In this document: positions 27,662 to 31,799 of the stretch, piece by piece
Layout of the letters: every line of letters starts with the position of its first letter
Numbering within the stretch: the stretch's first letter is position 1
IMG/VR virus record: IMGVR_UViG_3300042561_000503
Span: 1-31,799 of that record
Strand: one strand, 5' to 3'
DNA: 31,799 bases
Origin: a virus
Program-made: the position numbers and the translations under genes
Notes under the pieces: generated by a model
Seen by the model: the letters and a program-made list of their open reading frames with translations, nothing else
Told to the model about the DNA's origin: nothing
The model's database searches: none

Positions 27662-28075
27662 CTAAAACGGTACGTCGTCGTCAGTGATCCCGGTTTGGTC
27701 CCACTCATTGGCCGGAGCCGCCGTTGTTAGACGTGCCGCTGGTGGCCCGCTAGCCTTCGCAGTCGGCCCGGTGGCAAGAACGCTGGCGATCAGGTCCACC
27801 GATTCGCGCTCGATCCCCTTCGACTCGTACTTCCGCCGCGCCAGCCGCCCGATGGCCACCACGGTTTGACCCTTGACAATGGCGGCCGCGTAGTTTGCGA
27901 AGTGCTCATCGTGCGGCCAGTACGTCACGTTATGCCACGTCGTCTCTTCTTTGTCGCCATGCTTGTATGAGGTAGCCACAGACACGCTCACCACGGGCTT
28001 CCCCGCTTGCGTGTAGCGAAGCTCCGCATCTCGGCCCGCGTGGCCTACGACAATGTAGCTGTTTAAGTTTGGCAT
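27662..28075 (-). CDS. ssb: Single-stranded DNA-binding protein
   Basis: 137 aa. The OB-fold shows NSYIVVGHAGRDAELRYTQA, then VVSVSVATSYKHGD, TTWHNVTYWP and KGQTVVAIGRLARRKYESKG. A flexible Pro/Ala-rich tail ends in the acidic tip DDDVPF used to recruit partner proteins. It coats single strands during replication and ERF-driven recombination. AAGAGAG lies upstream of the ATG. It starts 17 nt after the erf gene ends, so both come from the same transcript. Length is short of E. coli SSB but normal for phages. Confidence 0.95.
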   Translation of the reverse strand: MPNLNSYIVVGHAGRDAELRYTQAGKPVVSVSVATSYKHGDKEETTWHNVTYWPHDEHFANYAAAIVKGQTVVAIGRLARRKYESKGIERESVDLIASVLATGPTAKASGPPAARLTTAAPANEWDQTGITDDDVPF

Positions 28076-28092
28076 TCAGTTCTCTCTTTCTT

Positions 28093-28788
28093 TCAAAACG
28101 CTGGCGTATTCGGCCCCATCTGATCGGCCTTTGCCTTCAGTGCCCGCCAGCAATCGCGGGCTTGCGCGTAGTCCTTGAACTCGTTGGCGTGTTCGACGCC
28201 TTGCGAACCCAGCACCTTATAGTATTCGGCTGGTCCAATGACGGCCTTGAACGCTTGCAGCGTCTTGACGATCTTCGAGAATTCCGATTCTACCTTGGCC
28301 TTGCCCACCGCTTGCGCGTTAGCCGCCGCTTCCTGCCGTGTCGGTGCTGGCTCAGGCGTGGCCGCGTCTGCGTCGTTGTCTCCCTCAGTGGGGATGCAGA
28401 ACGTCTGAAGCGCCATGTACTTGTAGGCCGCTGACATCGCTTTGTTGGTGGCCTTGTCGGCGCTGTCCATCGCTTCGCCGTAGCATCGGGCAGAGTGCAT
28501 GGAGCCGTCAACCGCTGACACCAGATCGAACCGTACCGCCACGGTCACATAGAACAATGCGCCGCCGCTTTTTGTCTCACGTTCCACCACCGCCCGTTCC
28601 TCGACAAACGGCACAATGGCCAGCTTCTCTTTGGCCAGCACGCTCGATAGCGCCGCGTACACGTCATCAATGCCACGGAAGGCGTAACCCTGCTGCTGAT
28701 TTTTCCGGCCCTTGGCAATGCCGACATGGGCCATTTCCGCAGTGACCGCGCAGATCGCCGCGTATACCGCTGCTGGTTTCTCGCTCAT
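28093..28788 (-). CDS. erf: ERF-family single-strand annealing protein
   Basis: 231 aa from ATG 28786-28788, preceded by GGAGG and overlapping the upstream stop (ATGA). The ERF domain has GIAKGRKNQQQGYAFRGIDD, then YAALSSVLAKEKLAIVP, and the diagnostic SAAYKYMALQTFCIPTEGD (about 130-148). The linker is Pro/Ala-rich and the C-terminal domain is helical (YYKVLGSQGVEHANEF). ERF proteins bind single-stranded DNA and anneal complementary strands, as in P22 Erf, aiding circularisation. Its SSB partner is directly downstream. The long start at 28857 is rejected because it lies in the upstream gene. Confidence 0.95.
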   Translation of the reverse strand: MSEKPAAVYAAICAVTAEMAHVGIAKGRKNQQQGYAFRGIDDVYAALSSVLAKEKLAIVPFVEERAVVERETKSGGALFYVTVAVRFDLVSAVDGSMHSARCYGEAMDSADKATNKAMSAAYKYMALQTFCIPTEGDNDADAATPEPAPTRQEAAANAQAVGKAKVESEFSKIVKTLQAFKAVIGPAEYYKVLGSQGVEHANEFKDYAQARDCWRALKAKADQMGPNTPAF

Positions 28789-29006
28789 TGCGCCTCCATC
28801 TTCGCGGCCAGGGCTTCCAGCGCGGCCCAAATGGTAGGCCCCTTGCCCCGGTAGCATTCATCGCCAGTTTTGGTCCATCGCGCTACCTGCGCAACCTTGT
28901 CATTAGCAATCGGTTGCTTGACCACCAAATTCCACTGGTACTCTTCCTCGGGCAGTTCGCTTTCCGACAGCCGCCGGATAAACTTCCCCATCGCTTCATT
29001 GTCCAT
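28785..29006 (-). CDS. Small hypothetical protein before erf
   Basis: 73 aa from ATG 29004-29006, with AAGGAG about 8 nt upstream. It starts MDNEAMGKFIRRLSESELPE and reads as a small folded domain with YQWNLVVKQPIAN, GDECYRGKGPTIWAALEALA. This ending resembles small phage proteins that have an amphipathic GPTIxxALxxL helix. It is linked by ATGA to erf. No function is known to me. Confidence 0.65.
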   Translation of the reverse strand: MDNEAMGKFIRRLSESELPEEEYQWNLVVKQPIANDKVAQVARWTKTGDECYRGKGPTIWAALEALAAKMEAQ

Positions 29007-29199
29007 TCTGCATCTCCTTCCATTCCTTCCACACTTCAATCGTCTTCGCCCAAATCCACCACACCGCGTATCCGCACGCGCCCACGGCCAACATGCCCAG
29101 CAGCGCGTACACGGTGGCCAGCGGCGCACGGTTGAGCCAGTATGCCAGCGATGCGCCTACCGCCGCCACAAAGCACCACTCCGGCCAGCGGCTACGCAT
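28996..29199 (-). CDS. Small two-span membrane protein
   Basis: 67 aa from ATG 29197-29199, overlapping the stop of the zinc-ribbon gene by 8 nt. Two hydrophobic segments, WCFVAAVGASLAYWL (about 8-22) and TVYALLGMLAVGACGYAVWW (about 28-47), are followed by a charged, Trp-rich tail (TIEVWKEWKEM). It overlaps the next gene by 11 nt. In an early operon such proteins may block superinfection or alter the membrane. No family recognised. Confidence 0.65.
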   Translation of the reverse strand: MRSRWPEWCFVAAVGASLAYWLNRAPLATVYALLGMLAVGACGYAVWWIWAKTIEVWKEWKEMQNGQ

Positions 29200-29329
29200 T
29201 GGGCACCACCGGCACAAACCCGCACGGGCACGCATCGCCCGCAAACTCGGCATTGCAGCGCCCGCAGACGCGCACGGTGCGGGAATCCTTGCCGGGGTCC
29301 ATCCCTACCATGAAGTCCTCGGGAATCAG
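29192..29329 (-). CDS. Mini zinc-ribbon protein, probable CTG start
   Basis: 45 aa if it starts at CTG 29327-29329, which overlaps the previous stop (CTGA) with GAGGAG about 9 nt upstream; an ATG at 29309-29311 would give 39 aa but lacks a ribosome-binding site. The protein contains IPEDFMVGMDPGKDS and then CGRCNAEFAGDACPCG, two Cys pairs suited to one zinc ion. The CTG start is rare but fits the 4-nt overlap pattern of this operon. Function unknown. Confidence 0.6.
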   Translation of the reverse strand: MIPEDFMVGMDPGKDSRTVRVCGRCNAEFAGDACPCGFVPVVPNA

Positions 29330-29760
29330 CGCATTCGCTCCTCAACTTCAGGTGGAAGGTTGACTCCGTTTCGGGCGGCTCTTGCGAGGTTCTCCTGAGT
29401 GTCTTGGGCGAAGGAGCTCGATGCTCTGGGTTTAACAATACTCAATGGCCGCTGGCCACGAAGTGCTGGAGGCTTTGCGAGGTAATGTGGTACTTCAATG
29501 TGCTCGCTCGCAAGCTGCCTCTCGGCAGCGAGAACCTCTTCAACCGTTTGCGGGATGAGCCAACCTTCCTGCCGAATGGCCTCAAAAATCTCGTCGTCGA
29601 GACCTACCGCCGCCCGCTGCTCATCGGTCAGCTTCCAGTAGTTCACCAGCCCCGCAGGGGTGCGCAGGAACAGCACGCCGTAGCCGTGGCCTAGCTGGTT
29701 GTCAGTGTCGTTGACAAATGCCGCGCCCAGCAACCGGGCATGCGCACGCGAGGGGATCAT
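29326..29760 (-). CDS. Hypothetical early protein
   Basis: 144 aa from ATG 29758-29760, with GGAGG upstream and an ATGA overlap with the previous gene. It has an N-terminal part with HGYGVLFLRTPAGLVNYWKL, a helix TDEQRAAVGLDDEIFEAI, then a proline-rich, apparently unstructured C-terminal half. No family is recognised. The length and context suggest an accessory factor of this operon. Confidence 0.65.
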   Translation of the reverse strand: MIPSRAHARLLGAAFVNDTDNQLGHGYGVLFLRTPAGLVNYWKLTDEQRAAVGLDDEIFEAIRQEGWLIPQTVEEVLAAERQLASEHIEVPHYLAKPPALRGQRPLSIVKPRASSSFAQDTQENLARAARNGVNLPPEVEERMR

Positions 29761-30119
29761 TCCGGCCTCCGCTGGAAGCCGGGGCATCGGGTGCCCTGGT
29801 GAGAAAGCATGTATACGCGCCCCGTGTAGGCGTCAGAGCTTGGCGGCAGTACGCAATCGCCGCTATTGCTGGCCGCTCCAGCACAATGCGACCGCCAGTG
29901 GGTGCAAATCCGGCAGCACTGAGGCTTCGGCATGACCTGCGCGGCTAGCGCGGCGATGGCCTCGCGTGGCGTTGCGCCGTCTGTGACCTTGGGTAACTGT
30001 TCCCTTACCTGAAATCGTGCACGCCACCCATCTGCCGCTGGATAGGTCCATACTGCGAAATCTGCGTGGCGTTGGCTTTTCATCCAGTCCACAAACGCGC
30101 CTAGTTGGTCGTTCGTCAT
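29757..30119 (-). CDS. Phage protein with Cys-rich C-terminal domain
   Basis: 120 aa from ATG 30117-30119. GGAG upstream overlaps the earlier ATG at 30131, so that one is unlikely. The N-terminal half is a small alpha/beta domain (FVDWMKSQRHADFAVWTYPA, ATPREAIAALAAQVM). The C-terminal half has CCRICTHWRSHCA, GDCVLPP and GTRCPGFQRR, a six-Cys arrangement I know from small metal-binding phage domains. It may bind zinc or an iron-sulfur cluster. It overlaps both neighbours by 4 nt. Confidence 0.65.
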   Translation of the reverse strand: MTNDQLGAFVDWMKSQRHADFAVWTYPAADGWRARFQVREQLPKVTDGATPREAIAALAAQVMPKPQCCRICTHWRSHCAGAASNSGDCVLPPSSDAYTGRVYMLSHQGTRCPGFQRRPE

Positions 30120-30292
30120 TGGTTTCTCCAAATCACTTTGCCCTCAAACACCACCACGGCATCTCCGCCAAAGGAACGGCACGTCTTTATCGCCTCCCGC
30201 TTCGTGTCTTCGATAGCCAGCACCGTTGCGGCGTCCACATCAAACCGCGCGCGACCGTCCATGATGAAATACGGCTGGTGAATCAGCGTCAT
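30116..30292 (-). CDS. Small hypothetical protein
   Basis: 58 aa from ATG 30290-30292 (ATGA overlap). It reads as a compact alpha/beta unit: MTLIHQPYFIMDGRARFDVD, then DTKREAIKTCRSFGGDAVVV and a last strand FEGKVIWRN. No family is recognised. The longer in-frame start at 30364 lies inside the upstream gene and is rejected. Confidence 0.6.
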   Translation of the reverse strand: MTLIHQPYFIMDGRARFDVDAATVLAIEDTKREAIKTCRSFGGDAVVVFEGKVIWRNQ

Positions 30293-30444
30293 CGCGTCAG
30301 CCCCCAGAGCGCCCGCACAATCGCGGGCATGTTGGCCAGCAGCAACGCACTGGCGATGGTCCACAGCAGCGTGCCGACGTTCAGGCCCGTGCGATGCTCG
30401 CTAATCTCGTGCGCCGTCTGTGCGCGGCGGATAGCGGGGCTCAT
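30289..30444 (-). CDS. Small single-span membrane protein
   Basis: 51 aa from ATG 30442-30444 (ATGA overlap), with AGGTG about 7 nt upstream. A basic N-terminus is followed by one hydrophobic span at about 21-42 (VGTLLWTIASALLLANMPAI). Early phage membrane peptides of this size often act in exclusion or host membrane remodelling, but nothing specific is visible. Confidence 0.55.
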   Translation of the reverse strand: MSPAIRRAQTAHEISEHRTGLNVGTLLWTIASALLLANMPAIVRALWGLTR

Positions 30445-30602
30445 CGCTGCACCTGGCCAGGCGGGCAAATCTTGCACTCCCACGGCACAGGCAGACGCGG
30501 CGCAGGCGCATCAGCCGCCAGCGCGCGCCCAGCGGCCAGCGTCAAGGCCAGCGCAAACACGCCAGCGGTAGCCCAGAGCAGGGCAAAGCGTACGCGGTTC
30601 AT
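30441..30602 (-). CDS. Small exported protein with a CxxC tail
   Basis: 53 aa. AAGGAGGGG lies just upstream of the ATG, one of the best sites in the window. Residues 1-30 form a Sec-type signal (Arg at 3 and 5, hydrophobic core, cleavage likely after RALA). The remaining peptide DAPAPRLPVPWECKICPPGQ is proline-rich with one CxxC. It would be periplasmic or membrane-anchored. Proline-rich short periplasmic peptides resemble o-spanins, but no lipobox is present. It overlaps both neighbours by 4 nt. Confidence 0.6.
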   Translation of the reverse strand: MNRVRFALLWATAGVFALALTLAAGRALAADAPAPRLPVPWECKICPPGQVQR

Positions 30603-30727
30603 TTCCCCTCCTTCGATGCAGCATCCAGCTTGCGCAAAATATCGTCAAGCTTAAACGCAACAAGCCAAACGCCTACCGTAATCATCGGCAGGCAGAACGA
30701 AATCACGGTCCACTGGTTTTCGGTCAT
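30599..30727 (-). CDS. 42-aa membrane peptide
   Basis: It starts MTENQWTVISFCLPMITVGV. A single span at about 6-25 leads into a charged helix LDDILRKLDAASKEGK. It overlaps the gene before and after by 4 nt each, which supports it despite its size; the ribosome-binding site lies in the preceding gene (GGCGAAATG context, weak). Function unknown. Confidence 0.6.
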   Translation of the reverse strand: MTENQWTVISFCLPMITVGVWLVAFKLDDILRKLDAASKEGK

Positions 30728-30984
30728 TTCGCCTCCTTTTTGCGAAACTTCGTAATCACACCTTTGAGCGCGCGCACCGTTCGTTGCAGTTCGTCCCGTT
30801 GGCTGGTGCGAATACGTTCATAATTCTTAAAGCGGTCGCGCTCATCGATCAGGTCTTGATACCGCTTGGCCATCAGTTCGGTAGCGGCGGCGATCCGCTG
30901 AAGCGATCCGCAGTTAATTTGCTCGATAGTCGGCGGGTCAGCAGCGCGCCACACTTCCTTTGATACGTCCGTCAGGTTCTTCAC
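30724..30984 (-). CDS. Small coiled-coil protein
   Basis: 86 aa from a GTG at 30982-30984, with GGAGG 4 nt upstream and a GTGA overlap with the previous stop; the upstream in-frame start at 31038 has no such support. Residues about 23-83 form a long charged helix (LQRIAAATELMAKRYQDLID, then ERDRFKNYERIRTSQRDEL), likely a coiled coil, with a basic C-terminus. It may be a small scaffolding or inhibitor protein. No family is known to me. Confidence 0.65.
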   Translation of the reverse strand: MKNLTDVSKEVWRAADPPTIEQINCGSLQRIAAATELMAKRYQDLIDERDRFKNYERIRTSQRDELQRTVRALKGVITKFRKKEAK

Positions 30985-31211
30985 AGCGCCTCCTGATAGC
31001 TCAACTGCGGAAAGTCCCGGCGAGCGCTGGCCAGCCACTGCGACGGCGTGTCAACTTTGTTGTTGATGACCACCAGCGGCCCCTTGCCAGTGGTGGCCAC
31101 CGCGCGATAGAGCAGGGGCCGCGACTGGTAGCAGTTCACTTTGACGCGAGCACCAGCGGGCAGCGCTGCTAGCCGTTGCCGCTCGATTGGGGAGAGAGCT
31201 AGGCGCTTCAT
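30981..31211 (-). CDS. Small hypothetical protein
   Basis: 76 aa from ATG 31209-31211, with GGAGG about 7 nt upstream and an ATGA overlap. It begins with a basic helix (LSPIERQRLAALPAGAR), then strands VKVNCYQSRPLLYRAVAT and GPLVVINNKVDTPSQWLASA. The fold looks like a small beta-sheet domain. No family recognised. Confidence 0.6.
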   Translation of the reverse strand: MKRLALSPIERQRLAALPAGARVKVNCYQSRPLLYRAVATTGKGPLVVINNKVDTPSQWLASARRDFPQLSYQEAL

Positions 31212-31405
31212 GCAATCCTCCACAAACGAACCCCGTCAGTCTCTTGTCGCTGCGTAAACTTGCGCGGCTTCAGCTTCGTCATCAAACTGCCCGGGATGTG
31301 TTTGTACGTTGGGAACTTAATGGAATCGCCAACTTCCATTGACCGAATCAACTCGGTAGCGGTCACTGGCGGCGCGATTCCCTTTTCGATCTTGAGTTCG
31401 GTCAC
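31208..31405 (-). CDS. Small hypothetical protein, GTG start
   Basis: 65 aa from a GTG at 31403-31405 that overlaps the upstream stop (GTGA). The longer start at 31519 falls inside the first gene. It reads VTELKIEKGIAPPV, then IRSMEVGDSIKFPTYKHIPG and RKFTQRQETDGVRLWRIA, a typical small phage strand-turn-strand protein that may bind nucleic acid (KFTQRQETDGVRLWR ends with an exposed strand). I recall similar ...F.tr...dG.RvWRi endings in phage proteins of unknown role. Confidence 0.6.
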   Translation of the reverse strand: MTELKIEKGIAPPVTATELIRSMEVGDSIKFPTYKHIPGSLMTKLKPRKFTQRQETDGVRLWRIA

Positions 31406-31578
31406 TTGGCACCGCCCGCGTCGGTTGACCACTTCGCCGTATACGACTGGAGAGCCTGCTCCACGCCGCCCTTGACGGTCAAGCCCATGCGCCGACAATT
31501 GGCCTTGAACGCCAGCCATGCGCGGCGGTCGATGCCCTTTACCGTGATATCAGTTGTTTCGTGTCGTTGCTTCGTCAC
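31402..31578 (-). CDS. Ribbon-helix-helix-like regulator, first gene of the right-arm operon
   Basis: 58 aa from a GTG at 31576-31578. The ATG at 31588-31590 lies in the predicted -10 box and would be upstream of the RNA start. The core DITVKGIDRRAWLAFKANCR, then GLTVKGGVEQAL, fits one strand and two helices of an Arc/MetJ-like DNA-binding dimer, with an exposed strand ITVKG. Being the first gene behind the promoter, it may repress its own operon. The predicted RNA start coincides with the GTG, so the message may be leaderless. Confidence 0.65.
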   Translation of the reverse strand: MTKQRHETTDITVKGIDRRAWLAFKANCRRMGLTVKGGVEQALQSYTAKWSTDAGGAK

Positions 31579-31585
31579 GCTTCCG

Positions 31586-31615
31586 ATCATGAGGCATGGC
31601 GCGGCCCGGTGTCAA
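31586..31615 (-). promoter_or_regulatory. Promoter of the right-arm operon
   Basis: On the minus strand a perfect TTGACA (31610-31615) is followed after 18 nt by CATGAT (31586-31591). The start site is predicted near 31578-31580. It follows a terminator, so this operon is insulated from transcription on its right. Confidence 0.6.
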
Positions 31616-31688
31616 GAAAAAAGTAAGAAAAAGATTGCGCGTTGCGTAGGCGCTACAGTGTCGCGTATCGGCTACGCTGGCCAGCAAC

Positions 31689-31715
31689 AAAAAAGGCCCG
31701 GTGATGAGCCGGGCC
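31689..31715 (-). terminator. Rho-independent terminator
   Basis: On the minus strand GGCCCGG (7-bp stem), a 7-nt loop and CCGGGCC are followed by six T. It would stop leftward transcripts entering from the right. A plus-strand reading lacks the T-run. Confidence 0.85.
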
Positions 31716-31755
31716 AGTCTGGAGGAGAGAAACTACAAGTCTCTGGAGGAGTGCT

Positions 31756-31799
31756 TTGATTGTACTACATCGCTTGCGTGACGCGCCCATCTTTCGAGA
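31756..31799 (+). CDS. Possible gene start at the right edge
   Basis: TTG at 31756-31758, with GGAGGAG about 5 nt upstream, opens a frame that reads MIVLHRLRDAPIFR and stays open to the edge. A near copy of the site, CTGGAGGAG, lies 30 nt upstream at about 31719. The alternative is that a minus-strand gene from the right ends here (stop at 31765-31767) just before the terminator. Evidence is thin. Confidence 0.3.
   Translation, partial: MIVLHRLRDAPIFR

Noticed and set aside
27275-27708. Two minus-strand frames in the gap beside ssb
   Set aside because: They are Gly/Arg-rich translations of G-rich repeats, overlap ssb or the next gene, and have no start signals.
1-31799. Integrase, attachment site or tRNA genes
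   Set aside because: I looked for recombinase motifs and cloverleaf patterns and saw none; a temperate lifestyle cannot be claimed from this window.

Overview
The window is most of the genome of a tailed double-stranded DNA phage (or prophage), moderately GC-rich, with siphovirus architecture: HK97-type head genes, a tail tube protein, tail assembly chaperones, a tape measure protein, and no sheath gene. No integrase, rRNA, tRNA or CRISPR array is visible. The host cannot be fixed from sequence alone. A Gram-negative host is likely from an apparent lipoprotein signal and Sec signals. The fibre at 1123-2508 begins with a Sec-like signal ending in WAQ, a style I associate with Acidobacteriota, but this is only a hint.

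Layout. (1) Positions 1-18672, all minus strand, read from right to left: terminase small and large subunits, a portal fused to a MuF-type domain, prohead protease, major capsid protein, a tiny Cys-rich protein, head-tail connector, HK97-gp10-like protein, tail terminator, two glycosyltransferases, tail tube, frameshift-linked tail chaperones, tape measure, tail hub, a beta-helix tailspike, a signal-peptide-bearing fibre, and a run of small membrane or unknown proteins at the left edge that may include lysis functions. (2) Positions 18673-19013 hold back-to-back promoters and a large palindrome. (3) Positions 19014-25636, plus strand: small early genes, a VRR-NUC nuclease, a replication initiator with an iteron origin inside its coding sequence, and an IbrB/IbrA-like ParB plus PAPS-reductase pair. 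(4) Positions 25377-31578, minus strand: a second early operon with a ribbon-helix-helix protein at its head, many tiny genes joined by 4-nt start/stop overlaps, an ERF recombinase, SSB, a repeat-rich non-coding gap, an unknown 263-aa protein, a conserved phage protein and a frameshifted DUF551-like gene. (5) The right edge holds the operon's promoter, a strong minus-strand terminator, and the possible start of another gene.

The early operons meet tail to tail near 25.4-25.7 kb and supply replication (initiator and origin) and recombination (ERF, SSB, nuclease). The late leftward operon builds the virion.

The observations most worth following are: seven iterons spaced exactly 11 bp inside the initiator gene; a canonical slippery heptamer lying in a hairpin loop in the tail chaperone gene; two glycosyltransferases wired by overlapping codons into the tail operon; the IbrAB-like pair; the exported fibre; and the repeat-rich gap beside ssb.
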